A DNA stretch of 64,000 bases from Dryomyza anilis (lineage: Eukaryota; Arthropoda; Insecta; Diptera; Dryomyzidae): positions 41,668,044-41,732,043 of the forward strand of contig OX638131.1 of assembly GCA_951804985.1 (NCBI GenBank). Reading direction: 5' to 3'. Made by a program: the position numbers and the translations under genes. The notes under the pieces were generated by a model, which was not told the origin of the DNA, made no database searches, and worked only from the letters and a program-made list of their open reading frames with translations. Positions 34,400 through 46,342 of this stretch are shown piece by piece; within the stretch, counting starts at the first letter, position 1, and each line of letters starts with the position of its first letter.

Positions 34400-35230
34400 T
34401 AATATCAGAATGCTATGGTCAAAAGTCCTTCTTCTAGGAGTGATGAAAAGCCGAATGGATTCTGTGAGAAATCGTATTTTCTAAGTGATAACCAAAAGAA
34501 CTCCGTTTTCTAGTGGGTGGGTCTTCGGAAGTTTTTATTCATTGTTTGTTTGTTATGCATTGTGTGTGTGTATGTGTGAGTCAATTTTCGCGCAGGAAAT
34601 AGCAATTGTTTATGTTTGTGACATTTGAATGCCATAAATAAAATCATTCAGACAGACAGCGAGACAAACAGTCCCTCGCACACATTCGCACTCACGGCAC
34701 GTTAACACTTGCAATGATTGATTTACGGATGCAAGAAAGTTCTGCATTTCATAGAGCAACGAATAAGGACAATAAAAGAATATCGTGTTCCGATTTTCAA
34801 TCATTTTGAGCTCTTTCAATATGCTTAAAGGTTTCGTTTCTCTAGTATCACAAAACCATCGAGTGTGGTTGGCCATCACAGGACATCGATGGTCATCACA
34901 GGACTTCATTGAGCTCATTAGTGTTGTCATTCATTTGGTCAGCTGGTGCAGCGCACATCGTTTGCATATTTAATGAAACTAAGTAAAGTCAACTTCTTTG
35001 TATCCTTTGAATGCGTTTAATAGGTGGAGTGGTGCGGACGGGCGCTGTTTGGCTTATTGATTGGCAGCCATGTTAGTTACCACCAGCAAACCGCGTTGCA
35101 ACTGAATAAATTAACTGTACTTGCGGTCTGGGCACCCTCTGCCGGAAAGTACTCCAACTACGCATGGCGCATATTTGAGTAGCTGGTTGGTCAAGATGTG
35201 GCAGTGGCTAATACGTAGAGCTAAAAGAAA
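34400..35230. other. Unique GC-richer island, no gene identified
   Basis: No repeat family. Frames of 106 codons on the minus strand (34610-34930) and 62 on the plus strand do not resemble known proteins. It may be cis-regulatory. 35231-35668 is AT-rich with nothing recognised. Confidence 0.35.
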
Positions 35231-35668
35231 ATAGGAAATATATGATTATTAGTTATTGTTATTAATCTTTCTGTCATTACTAAAGAGGTTAAAGAAGTGA
35301 AGAAATAAACTGAGAATTTATTTTATTAAAAAAAATAACAATCATAATTTCAGGAACTAGAGTACATTCCGAAGCAGCGACTTCTAATCATAAATTAAAA
35401 TAAATAAAATAATTAATGTTTTGAAATAAAATAATATAACCTTTGTTAAAAGAATGACAATTATTAATTTACACCATGATCCAAAAAAATATTGAAATGC
35501 ATAAATATGCACAAAAGAATTAGCTTGAGTTAGGTGGAACTTTAATTAAAATATTTTATAATTGTCAGATTTGATACGTTGTGCAGTTATTTAAAAAATC
35601 ATTAAAAAGTATTTTTCAGTAATAAAAACGTTTATTAATTAACAGAATATATATGAATATATATGAAT

Positions 35669-35931
35669 GAATTCTACGAGAAAAATTCTATCTACGGGAA
35701 GAATTCTACGGGAAAGTGTTCTATGGGGAAGAATTTTACGGGAAGATTTCTACTGAGAAGAATTGTTTTATCGGATAATTAGTTTTGTTTTGGTTACTAC
35801 ATTTATAAAACCAATAAGAAAAACGTCCAGAGCGAAGCACGGGTCCCTGATATAAATAATAAAAATGTTATTAATATTAATAAAATTGCTCAATATCCTT
35901 GCATTCACATAATATTTGCACGAGTCTAGTT
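35669..35931 (-). mobile_element. Family A element, 5' end fragment
   Basis: It contains GGGAAGAATTCTACGGGAA units, the ACATTTATAAAACCAATAAG block, GCGAAGCACGGGTCCC and a terminal CACGAGTCTAG. The minisatellite and 3' half are missing. Confidence 0.72.
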
Positions 35932-35947
35932 GTATATATATTTTTTC

Positions 35948-36359
35948 CATTTCACTTATCAATGTATTTTGTGAATGTATTAATGTATTTTGTAAACAAA
36001 ACAATGAAACTCTCTTTCGTGGTGTCTACTGTTTTTCCCCTCTCTGTTTGCTGTGTCTAACCAGCATCAACAAAAAAAAACTCATGCGGCAGAATTGTTG
36101 TTGTTCTTTCTGCGAGAGTATGATGCACTACAGTGACTACTCAGAGCGCAGTCAACTGCAGTACTCTTTTCATATGGTTGTTGTAATTTAGTTTTTACGT
36201 TTTTCTAGCATTTTGTGTTCTAAAATTATAAAACTAAGTATATCACGCACTACATCAGATTAATACGAATCCTTTGATATCTGTATCATTAAAATCTGTT
36301 CAGAAATACGGCTGGTTAGTGCAAGAGAAAAAACACTTTTTGTTTTATTTATATAGATT
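35948..36359 (+). repeat. Dispersed repeat of about 410 bp, copy 1
   Basis: It matches 44381-44792 along its length: TTTCACTTATCAAT, TTCTTTCTGCGAGAGTATGA, GAGCGCAGTCAACTGCA, ACGCACTACATCAGATTAAT and a shared end TATAGATT. No protein is recognised. It directly follows the family A fragment. Confidence 0.8.
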
Positions 36360-36467
36360 CTACTCTCTTTCACTCAAAATAAAAAGTCTGTAACAGTAAC
36401 AAAAAAATATTGCGAAAATAGCAAATATATTTCTGAAAAAAGGAAAGCCTCGAACTTCGCGGAAACA

Positions 36468-36528
36468 GCAAATGATAATTTGCTGTTTTGTATGTTAGTA
36501 ACATACAAAACAGCAAATTATCATTTGC
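36468..36528. repeat. 61-bp perfect palindrome with 1-nt loop
   Basis: Two 30-base arms (the left starts GCAAATGATAATTTGCTG) are exact reverse complements around a single G at 36498. It would extrude as a hairpin. There is no attached element or target duplication that I can define. Confidence 0.93.
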
Positions 36529-36829
36529 AGCAGACAGTTTTAGCAGTTATAACTAATTTATGCTGTTAACTCCAATTCATAAAAAATAAAACAAAAAATG
36601 TATATTTTTTTCCTCATTTCATTTTCATTTTTTATTTCAATGTTAGTTCATTGTGAAATAACCCCTAATGAAATAATCCAATTCGAAAATCTTCTCGGAG
36701 GTTATTTCATTACATTTGGCGGATATTTAAAATTGTTATTTTATATTATTTGGGGTTTATTTCATTTACAATAAAATCAAATTTTGTTTATGTTTTGGTT
36801 TGATAAAACAAAATAGTTCAACTGTTCAT

Positions 36830-36969
36830 TTTTATACCATACACCTATGAGGTACAGGGTATATTAACTTTGTGCATATATTGTAACGCCCCTTAGGAGG
36901 CGTGTCCGGTATGGAAAAGTATATATATTCTTGATCAGCATCACTACCCGAGTACGTTTAGCCATGTCC

Positions 36970-37005
<36 letters not shown>

Positions 37006-37613
37006 TGCTGTCTTGCAGTCCGAATACAGAAGAACTTGAGAAATACTGATCAGAATGCGATGAAATTTCGTCCCAATATATTATAGCCAAAAGTTGGAAT
37101 TGAGTTTGAAAATGAGCCAAATCGGCCAACGGACACGCCCACCTCCCATACAAGTCACTTTTATATAACTCTTTCGGAACTAATAACTCGAAAAGTATTC
37201 AAGGTATAGTTATAATTTTAAAAGATATTGTTAGAATTCACCTAAAAATATGTGATCCAAAAATGGGCGTGATCCGCCCTCTTTTTTTTTCATTATTTCC
37301 CGGGTTTTCATAGTGAAAATTTGATCCGTAAATTATTAAAATCAAATCTATGAAATATTAGCCTTTCAAAATTTTAAATATAGGCGTGGTCCGCCCAATT
37401 ACATTTTTCAATTTTTTTTTTTAGTTTTTTATACTTTATATAATTTTTTAATTTATGGGGATTTAAGACGAAAATTTCTGATATGTGAATAATATTCTGA
37501 GGGTTAATATCCCCACCAAAGGTGTAGGGTATTCCATAGTCGGGCCCGACCGACTATAAAAAATCCGCCCCATGTGACCGAACTTACCCATGTGACCTAA
37601 CTTTCCCAACTCG
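36830..37613 (+). mobile_element. DINE-1/mini-me-like element (copy 4)
   Basis: Complete-looking, plus orientation: 5' hairpin ATACACCTATGAGGTACAGGG (mutated), a GTCTGTC run at 36968-37002, the core, subterminal GGTGTAGGGTAT, the hairpin ATAGTCGGGCCCGACCGACT and the end TTTCCCAACTCGTTT. Confidence 0.78.
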
Positions 37614-38559
37614 TTTTTTTTTTATTTTATTTCATTTGTCGTTATTACATTGGGAGCTATAACACTAGCCGATAACACTGGATAACAAATGGAGGGCTTT
37701 TTTTAATCCACGATCTTAGTGTGATTTTCCGATGGACTTCCAGATTATAATCACGATCTCATACTTAGTTTTTTCTGGTTGCCTCAAGTTATAATTATAT
37801 AATGTCCATATGGCCATTCTCGTATTCTTCTACATATTTTACATTTTAAATTTTTACATATTTGAGTTTTAAAACTAATTTCTTTTGTATTCTATTGAGA
37901 ATACTAGTACTAATAACTGGAACTAAAATATGTTCGGACTGATCTGACCGAAGTTATGTGCAGCCAGACGCAAAAAAATATTAATTTTAAGGTACCTATT
38001 ATTTATTGCATAAGATATTTAGTTTTTAGAATACAATACAATTATACATTATATTCGAATAAATCGATAATTCTGCAATACCTCTTACTTTTTTTTTTGA
38101 AAATTATTTTTGAACTCTTCTGATTAAATACAGATGTACTCACACGATGCTTAAAGCCGTAGAATTCAGCTTTACATAAATGTAGAAATTTCAGTCCCAG
38201 TTTTTCAGTGCAACTTTAAACTTAGTTTAAACTTTTAAAAAATTTTGAAACGTCTACAATTCCTAATCAATTCTTTAAAAAGTCTTTAAAATATACAGAC
38301 AGATCGACAATTAGTATTCAGTTAATGTGTCATTTTAATATTTGTGATAGATAAAAATTCTAATGGATCTAATGGATCAATTTATAAAAAAAATTGTAAC
38401 TTTTGTCCACTTGTGTAGTGTAATTCGCAAATATCATAAATATGCAGTTGTTAAAGAAATCAAAAAGTTGCTTGAACTCGTCCTGTCACTTCTTCTGTCT
38501 GAAACACGTACCGGAAAACTATGTTTCGATGGCAACTTCCAAACTTACCATAACCTAAC
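37614..38559. other. AT-rich spacer, possible old repeat
   Basis: No gene. The block at 37720-37790 (TTCCGATGGACTTCCAGATT) resembles 61310-61360 and 990-1010 weakly. Confidence 0.4.
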
Positions 38560-39130
38560 CTAACCAAGCCATACCTCCAAACCGAATCGAATCACAACCG
38601 ACTGTGTTGCCAAACCGTTAAACTAATGCGCTGCACGAGCACAAAATAATTGGCTTCGAATGGCAAGGCTTATGCGTTGTGTGTGTGTGGCTGTGTGTGT
38701 GTGTGTGAGAAATGTGGAGATGCATGCGAGTGAGTGTTTGTGTGGTTCAGAGCGTGTAATTTAATTCGAGGCATTGCAGCCTCGCGTTCCCACTACGCGA
38801 CGTAAGCTCGATAATGTAATTGCTTCTGACACAAGTCATCATCAGCAGCAGTAACAACATCCATTCATCGTGCTGTGGTTGTTGATGATGTTGTTGTCGG
38901 TGGTTTGGTGTTGCATTGGCGTGAATGTGTGCGCGTGTCTGGCTGTTGTCTGTGTGCCTGGCGTTGACGGAATTTGGCTTTTTCTATGTTTTGGCCAGTT
39001 TTAATGCCAACGTCAATTGAAATTATGGGCAACAAGTTACACATGATGTTTATAGCAGGGATGCAACGGAGCGCCGCATTCGCATTTGGAACCACATAAG
39101 CATTTCCACAACCACATCTATTGTTTTGTT
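38560..39130. other. Unique GC-richer island with TG microsatellite
   Basis: It contains a TGTG run at 38676-38707 and CATCATCAGCAGCAG-type short repeats near 38838. No repeat family and no recognisable coding frame were seen. It may be regulatory. Confidence 0.35.
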
Positions 39131-39319
39131 ATGCAATTGAACTTGAAAAACTTATCTGGATTTTTAAACTCCATTTAATATTCAAGTGATTCGTACAAAA
39201 ACAAGTTAAAAGTAATTATTCAATTTTTTTTGATAATTCCAAAATCTTTTAGTCTTTCGATCATGAGTTGGATCTAACTATCTTCGATTTCAATTGTATT
39301 TAGGCATGGCGAAATTAAA

Positions 39320-39535
39320 AATGTGCTTTTGTTCGTAGAGATAATGTAAATGTGTTTCTGTTCGTGGGAATGAAAAAGTTATGCTTCTCTTCGTGGAGAA
39401 TGGGATTCTTTTCGTGACTAAAATAATGTAATGCTTCTTTTCGTGTACAAAATAAACTTATGCTTGTTTTAATGAAATATTTTTTTAAAGTGCTGTTTTT
39501 CGTAAGCAAATTTAAACGTGTGGGTTTTCGTAAGA
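39320..39535 (+). repeat. Degenerate tandem TTCTTTTCGTG repeat
   Basis: Six or more copies of TGCTTCT(T/C)TTCGTG-like units occur at about 20-35 base spacing. Divergence is high, and flanking DNA is AT-rich. Confidence 0.6.
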
Positions 39536-40164
39536 TGCGTCGATATACAAGTATAAATTATGTTAATATGATCTCCTTCCATTAATGAAAACGCCCACTA
39601 TGCATCAATAACACAATTAGATGTAATTTACGGCGGTTATAACATTTTTTTGCAAAAATATAAATTTGCAAAATATATAAAATATGATCCGCAATAAGAA
39701 AAAAAATAATTAAAAAAAAACCTTCTTAAAATTATCTTTATTGCATATCTCAGCACTCAGAATAAATTTGTTAAGGCTTTGAAAATGATTTTTTGTAAAT
39801 CGCCAGCTTATTACCGACTAATTTAAATCTACGTTTTGAAATCCTATACTAATGTAGTGTTCTTAAACAAAAAAAAAATGATATTATTTGCTAAAAACTG
39901 CAAGTTATTCCTATTTAAGAAAAAACCAATTATCATAATTTTGCGATTTAATTTATAATTATTATTAAATGAATTTATGCCACTTTTATGTTGAAGTTAT
40001 ATATTGAAATTGTAATTAAGAAAATGGTAAAAAAGTGTTTAACCGATTTCCATCGATTTACGTTAACTAATAGTTATACATATGATGCAATCGGCTTTAA
40101 GTATGAATGGAAAATATATCAACAAATTTTCAGTGAAATCCTCTATATAATAATAGTTCGGCCA
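39536..40164. other. AT-rich spacer, nothing recognised
   Basis: A long AT-rich stretch with no gene or repeat boundary. Confidence 0.5.
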
Positions 40165-40449
40165 CAGTCATATAAGAACTTAGGCCGAGCTCTCTCACCA
40201 TTTTGAGCTGTGCGTGTTATATTTGTACTCTAAGTGGTGGGACCTACAGTTTATTGCCGAATCCGAACGGCGGTTGAGAGCTTTTTCATAGGCAATGTTT
40301 TACTCTCGTAGGTTTGCCATTTACCGACGAGAGGTAGCGCGATATAGAAAAATGTTTCTATGAAAAGATGTTGTTAGCCCCAGTCCAGGCTTGAACCGGG
40401 GACCTTTCGGCTCGCAGTCCGACGCACTAACCACTGAGCTACCGCGGCT
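40165..40449 (-). mobile_element. tRNA-derived SINE, most tRNA-like head
   Basis: On the minus strand the head reads GGTAGCTCAGTGGTTAGTGC, then TCGGACTGCGAGCCGA and B box GGTTCAAGCC. It is the copy closest to a real tRNA, but the acceptor stem does not pair, so I do not call a tRNA gene. The body matches the other SINE copies, including the CATTTTGAGCTGTGCGTG segment. Confidence 0.8.
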
Positions 40450-40699
40450 ATATATGTTTTATTTTTTCATAACGCGTAATTGCTAAGCCACATTCGAATT
40501 TTCTACTATATTCAGAATCGTGAATTATTCCGGTCAGTGGAAATGTTGCTTCTAAAAATAACACAAAATAAAGAGTGGGCATTTTAAAATAAAAATGGAT
40601 ATTAAATAAATAATGGGCAATAAATCGGGTTATGGGTAACAGAAGGCAACTAGCGAGTCGGGAAATAAGTGTGGGTAGCTATATATGCCATAATGCCCA

Positions 40700-40985
40700 C
40701 TAAATACAACACTGGCATTCACCACACTTGAATTAAATACACCACTAAAAACTAAACTCAACACAAATAATTTTACCACTGCGATGCAAAAATATAAAAT
40801 GTGCAAAGTGCTGCTCAAATGAAGAGATTACAATTGTCTTGAGGAATATTTATTCGAGAATGAATTGTCTGGGAAAGAATTGTACTGGCAACATTTTCTT
40901 GAGGTAGAATTAGACGGGGAAGAATAGTCCGGGAAATAAATATTTTAGAGAAAAGTTGTTTTGGGAGTGAATTACACTGTGCGCA
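40700..40985 (-). repeat. Diverged family A/B fragment
   Basis: Short CACCAC and ACACCACTAAAA units are followed by GGGAAAGAATTG and GGGGAAGAATAG units and AGAGAAAAGTTGTTTTGGGA, the order seen in family A on the minus strand. It is shortened and decayed. Confidence 0.6.
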
Positions 40986-41587
40986 CCCATTTTACCACCG
41001 GAAATAAAAGTTACATATTATTATGGATTTGGGTATTCTACGAACAATGGCGTTTTCAGTTTTTTCCCACGTCCAGTTTCAAAAATATTTGACAAAAAAC
41101 TAAAAAAATACGGTTTTGAGGATTCTATTGATTGGTAAGCGTTGATTATAAACTCAGACTTATTTTTATTTTATTCAAAACATGCATAATGGAATACAAA
41201 TTATATGTACATATCAAATTTTTCAAATTCCTTTAACTGGACCTGAGATATGAAGCAAAAGGGACTCATTTTTAGGCTAAAAATAGACCCATTTGTTTCT
41301 CAATACCCAGTTATGCACCATTCTTGTGATTTGCATTATAACTTAGATCTCATATCATAGATCTCATCTCATAGATTTCAATCCTGTTTTAGTCAAAAAA
41401 AATCGCAAACGTCAAAATTGGGTCTACAAATTAAAAAGTTAAATGTTTTAGAAATTAAAATAAAAATTATTAAGCATAATAAATTCGTTTAAATTTTGAC
41501 GCAAGAGCACGGCGCATAAAAATTCACAAATCCATTGATTTAATTTTTATGCAAAGTGCAGTTCTCTTATTTGAACACTGCAGAGAC
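40986..41587. other. AT-rich spacer, nothing recognised
   Basis: No coding frame. The last part, next to the hAT-like insertion, probably belongs to the same older DNA as 42731-43117. Confidence 0.45.
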
Positions 41588-42730
41588 TAGAGATGGGCAT
41601 GTGAGCGTGATTCAGCGTGATTCACGTGAATCACGCGTGATTGTGATTGAATCCTAATTTTGCTCACGTGATTGTGAGTGAGTCTGAGTAGACCTAAAAA
41701 TACCGTGAGTGAGTGTGCGTGAGTCGAATATTTCATAAAATAAAAAATCTCTCTTTTAATTTTTTGCGATTTTTCGATATTTTTGCTGAACTACAGAACA
41801 AGTAGGACCACCCCTTGAACTCAGAAGGCTTCAGGAAAGCGACTGCTCACTTTTCAGAACAATAATAAATCAAACCCTTTCTAACGACCTTCATATACCC
41901 ACTCAACTCACAATAAGTTGCAAGGTTCCAGTCAACAATTGATCTAACCCCTGCAAACCAGCCGTACTTAGTATGGGCTAGTAAATTTTTGTGGGGTCAT
42001 GTCAATAGTTTTTGCTTGGTTTCATAAAACCGTTCATGGAAATGGATATAGAACTCATTTTTTTTTTTACTCATTTTTGAAAAGAGGTGAATTTTCAATT
42101 TCAACTATACATGATAACTCTGTATTGACTTCTTTTTATTTATTAAGTTTAATTTGTTCCAGGGGTTCGTGTGGGGTCCCGTTTTTATTCGAGTTATAAA
42201 TGTAGTAACCAAAAAAATCGCTTCAAATATAGTTTTTCCCAAAGTTAATTCATCCCTGGTATAATTTTTCCAGAAACAATTCTCAAAGATTTTACACGAA
42301 TTGTTCAACGGAGAATTATTTTTCTAGGCAATTTTTACATTTTTATATGAAAAGCACATCGAATGTCTTTCACATTTCCATCTCCGTTAAAAATTGATAT
42401 ATAATTTATTAAAATCCATAACATCATAACATCATTATTGGGTTTTAAAGATGTAGTTTGTATTGGAGGTGCCACGCTCGGTCGACCAATCTCACCAACA
42501 TTACAAATGAAATATGTATTTTTATGCAATTTGAAAACAATAGCAAAAAAACGTGATTTAGCGTGATTCCCGTGAATCACGCGTGATTGTGATTGAATCT
42601 TAATTTTACTCACGTGATTGTGAGTGAGTGTGGGTAGAGCAAAAAAGGCCGTGAGTGAGTGTACGTGATTAGAAAAAAATCTTTCGTGAGCGTGAGTGAG
42701 AGTCAAAACTCACTCACGTGCCCATCTCTA
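41588..42730. mobile_element. Non-autonomous hAT-like DNA element with 8-bp target duplication
   Basis: The ends TAGAGATGGGCA (41588) and TGCCCATCTCTA (to 42730) are exact inverted repeats of the kind found at hAT-superfamily termini. They are flanked by GCAGAGAC and GTAGAGAC, an 8-bp duplication with one mismatch, as hAT insertion produces. Both subterminal regions are dense in CACGTGA, GTGAGTGAGTG and GCGTGATT motifs. A block of about 125 bp (from GTGAATCACGCGTGATTGTG) occurs near both ends in the same orientation, not inverted. The interior has no recognisable transposase and includes a family B block. Confidence 0.82.
42165..42490 (+). repeat. Family B block inside the hAT-like element
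   Basis: It shares TTATAAATGTAGTAACCAAA, CAATTCTCAAAGATTTTACA, CACATTTCCATCTCCGTTAA and GGAGGTGCCACGCTCGGTCG with the inverse copy at 27835-28140 and in part with family A. Confidence 0.6.
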
Positions 42731-43117
42731 GTAGAGACTCTACAGCCTATACGAACTTGCTGCAACACAACTACAGTAATTGACAAAAATTAAACTTGCT
42801 GCAGTTTTTGCTGCTTGCCTTCTCTTTGTGCAGAACAGAATTCGCATTTTGTTTATTATACAAAGTGAAGTTATAGATTTAGCTAAGCACAAACTGCATA
42901 TAAGACCGCTGATGAGGAAGTTTGGCTGCTTCCGAAACAGCTGTACGGTCGGCCAACAAGTTTTTGGTTTTTTGTTAATTGCTGTTGTTGTTTTTTGAAC
43001 CAGTGCAAAATACATAATGCATTTGGTAGATCTAGAGCCCGACAAATTAGTTTTTGTATGGCTCTATTTTAAGGTCGAATAAAAACAAAAAACTATAAAT
43101 AAATAAATAAATAAATA
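42731..43117 (-). repeat. Dispersed repeat (family G), copy with (TAAA)n end
   Basis: The part around 42790-42990 is an inverse diverged match of 11330-11480. It ends with about seven AAAT units (43091-43117). The hAT-like element split this DNA. A 101-codon minus frame is not recognisable. Confidence 0.5.
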
Positions 43118-43439
43118 AACTTGTTACTAGTGATATCATTTTTTTCCTATAACTTTGTATAAAAAATCTTAAACTGATTCTAAATATATTTTAAGAATAT
43201 ATAAGACATGGTCATTTATTGAAATAAAACAGAAGAAGTTCAAATTTCAAACGAATAATTCAAATGCTCAACACAGACCCTTCACATAATCATCAACCTC
43301 AAAATATTTTGTTTTCAGTGGACCTGTGTAATTGTCAATAAGACATTAACCGTAAGTTTTTGTACCTAAATTAAAATTTTCTATTTCCACACGACTTCTA
43401 AAGACCATCTACACTTACTTAAAAACCCTTTTCACCCTT

Positions 43440-43880
43440 TTCGTTTATTTTGATGGCATTTATCGACGAAGTTGCTTTTTGGACTTCAACAACATGAGCG
43501 AATTCAATGACTTTGTTGCCGTCAAGTAATACCATATATTCCCCAAAATGTTAAGTGAAGAAAATCGTTTAGTTGACACCGCCCCCCGACGCGTCGACCA
43601 GAAAATGGGGTTATTTGCGAATGCGAATGGCTGCGAATACTACAGCGTGAAACTAGATGCCATGTCATTAGAACAATTTGAGCACCATCGTGAACGTGTA
43701 ACATTTTCCAAATGTTGCAAATTGCCTTTCTAATTGAAGAGGTTGGACGCTGCCAAGAGCAGGCGTTTCGGAATGTGAATGTGTTGGGGCTGGGCCCTCA
43801 TGCGAAATGTTTATTGGAAAACGTGACGTTGAAGTCGAACGAAAAATCTATGCTTTGCGACAGAACTTGTTACTTATAGT
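43440..43880. other. Unique GC-richer island, no gene identified
   Basis: Unique, mixed composition with short frames on both strands (60-61 codons) that resemble nothing known. 43118-43439 and 43881-44380 are AT-rich with nothing recognised. Confidence 0.35.
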
Positions 43881-44380
43881 TATTTATGTCATTTGTATTT
43901 ACTTCATATATGAGCCATATATTCTGATTTTATGCCCTACTAATAAAAACTATCCAGCTAGCTGAAAATGCGTTTATAAATATAAAAGAGAAACATGGTT
44001 TACACGAAAATATTTAATGCTGTAGTAAATATTTAGGAAATATTGATTGGTTTGTATTAAATATGGACCATTGAAAGTATCCATTTTAGCCGTATTTTCC
44101 CTGATTTTATTTTTTACTTATTTCAAAATATTAACAGGATCTAATAAAATGATTTTTTTATTAAAATTTTATATATTTTTTTTAATCGGATTTCTATTTT
44201 TCCTACAAATTTAGGTTTTTTCACTTTTGAAAATTATTTCAAATATTTTTCATATCGGCGTAAAATGTTTGTTAATAAAGTTAGTTTCTTCTTCAATATT
44301 TCTTTTTATTTTATTTTAAATTGTTCTAATCGTTGTTTGTTAAAATATTGTGTTGTAATACATATTTTGTTATTTTTTTG

Positions 44381-44792
44381 CTCATTTCACTTATCAATTT
44401 TGTAATTTATTTTGTTAACGAAATAATGAAACTTTTTTTCGTGGCGTCTACTGATTTACCACTCTCTGTTTGCAGTGTCAAACCAGTATCAGCAACAAAA
44501 ACTCATGCGTCAGAATTGTTGTTGTTCTTCTGTTGTTCTTTCTGCGAGAGTATGATGCTCTACACTGAACACTAAGAGCGCAGTCAACTGCAATACTCTT
44601 TTCATATGTTTTTTGTAATTTAGTTATTACGTTTTTCTAGCGTTTTGCGTTCTAAAATTATAAAAATTAAGTATAGCACGCACTACATCAGATTAATACG
44701 AATCGTTTGATACCAGTATCATTAAAATCTGTTCAGAAATACGGCCGGTTAGAGCAAGAGCAAAAACACGTTTTGTTTATTAATATAGATTA
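44381..44792 (+). repeat. Dispersed repeat of about 410 bp, copy 2
   Basis: It aligns end to end with 35948-36359 in the same orientation, with scattered substitutions and a small duplication of TTGTTCTTC near 44520. Its ends are CTCATTTCACTTATC and AATATAGATT. Confidence 0.8.
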
Positions 44793-44838
44793 CTAAATTG
44801 CGAATATATTTTTTCTGTCTTGATTATATTCGATTATA

Positions 44839-45178
44839 AAGGATTTTTCAACAAGGACGCTACAAAAGTAGAGCGACTGGGACAGCAAACAACGCCATAT
44901 TTCTTGCCGCTCTTTTGACATTTCTCTTCAGTAAGGTTTGCCATTTTATGATGGAAAGATATACGAGCCAACAACGAGTCGAAATTATTAAAATTTACTA
45001 TCGAAATTCGAATTCGTATATCTTTCCACCATGAAATGGCAAACCTTACTGAAGAGAAATGTCAAAAGAGCGGCGAGAAATATGGCGTTGTTTGCTGTCC
45101 CAGTCGCTCTACTTTTGTAGCGTCCCCGTTAAAAACCATTGAAAAAAACTTTTGCAGCGCTCTTATTGAAAAACCCTT
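44839..45178. mobile_element. Fold-back MITE derived from a mariner-type (DUF4817) transposon
   Basis: Arms of more than 100 bases mirror each other: 44857-44970 (GGACGCTACAAAAGTAGAGC ...) and 45010-45125 (... GCTCTACTTTTGTAGCGTCC). The outer ends AAGGATTTTTCAA and TTGAAAAACCCTT are flanked by TA on both sides, as mariner insertion gives. The centre (44951-45018) starts with ATG and reads MERYTSQQRVEIIKIYYRNS, the N-terminal HTH of a DUF4817-type transposase. So this is a transposon whose middle was lost. On the right side a second diverged copy of the terminal sequence lies outside the arm. Confidence 0.82.
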
Positions 45179-46289
45179 TATTACATTAAATATTTTTAAA
45201 ATGTTAGTATTATATTTGAAAATTTAAATCGTGTATTTAAATAAAAATCAGATTTTGCTCAAACATAATATATAAAAATATTTATATAACTTATGCGGAA
45301 TGAAATATGAATTGATTTCAAACCATTATTACAAATTCAATACAATAACAATATTAAAACAAAATATAAGAGAAGTGACGGGACTATTACTGCGCATAGA
45401 AATCAATTCTGTAGTTGTCGAATTGTCGGAATGATATCTTTGTCAGAGTTCCTACCTCGAAAATTAGTTTTTTTAAATTCGGTGCAAATAATCCCCTCGA
45501 ACTACACTTTGAGATATTTAATCATTTTTCTGAAATGAAATTAAAAAAAACGTATATTTATAAAACAATTAAGACTTACAAAAATGCAAAATCGTACGAA
45601 AGAAACTGCGGTTCAAGAAAAAATGTGCTTTGCAGAGCAGCCAAACATGGGCTAAATTGACTGAAGAAATTGTGGACCATTTAAAAAAAGTCATATCGGG
45701 CGGTGGCGAAGCAGTATAATTATACTACATGTAAATCAGCAACGATGCAAAAAAAAGTGTGCCAACAGTTTCCAAACTGATGTCGGAGGTATTTACGTGT
45801 GCGGTTACAAAATTTGTTTGCTAGAAAATCACCGTAGAATGGTTCACAGAAATGGTTACAAATACAAACATTTAAACTGTTTACTTATGTAAATAAAAAG
45901 ACCTGGCCAATATGAATATAATGAAATTCTGAACTCAATGCGCCAGTTACTTCAAAATATAATGTTGACAATTTTTAAGAATATGAATTTTGTTTACGAA
46001 ATTAGTTAAAGTTATGAACTTTATCTAATATAAACGCTAACATTGTAAAAAAAAAACAAATAAAATTTTTTTTTACATTTAATGCGTTAGTTCATATTTC
46101 ATTCCACATACGTTAAATACGGACACTAAGACACTTACACACTTACATATAAAATAAACATATAGTAAGCCAAATAAATTACCAAAAATTTAACAAATAA
46201 CGTATAGAATTAAAAATATTTTTATGGAGTATGAATATAAACTATGGATAATTTCACAACAAATCAAATTTCGTGAAATTTAGTTTAAA
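45179..46289. other. AT-rich DNA, possible transposase remnant near 45540-45640
   Basis: Mostly AT-rich. The short plus frame around 45540-45640 (KKTYIYKTIKTYKNAKSYER and following) weakly recalls the helix-turn-helix region of Tc1-like transposases, but stops follow at once. It is not called as a gene. Confidence 0.3.
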
Positions 46290-46309
46290 GCTTTAAATAT
46301 ATCTGTCCT

Positions 46310-46342
<33 letters not shown>

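Noticed and set aside
38545..38568. CCTAACCTAACC, like arthropod TTAGG telomere repeats
   Set aside because: Only two units, and flies lack TTAGG telomeres; chance.
40378..40449. Possible tRNA gene on the minus strand
   Set aside because: A and B boxes are present but the acceptor stem does not pair and the flanking body is that of the SINE family.
45415..45660. 81-codon frame that faintly resembles a Tc1-type helix-turn-helix
   Set aside because: The similarity is a few residues only, no catalytic region follows, and the N-terminal half matches nothing.
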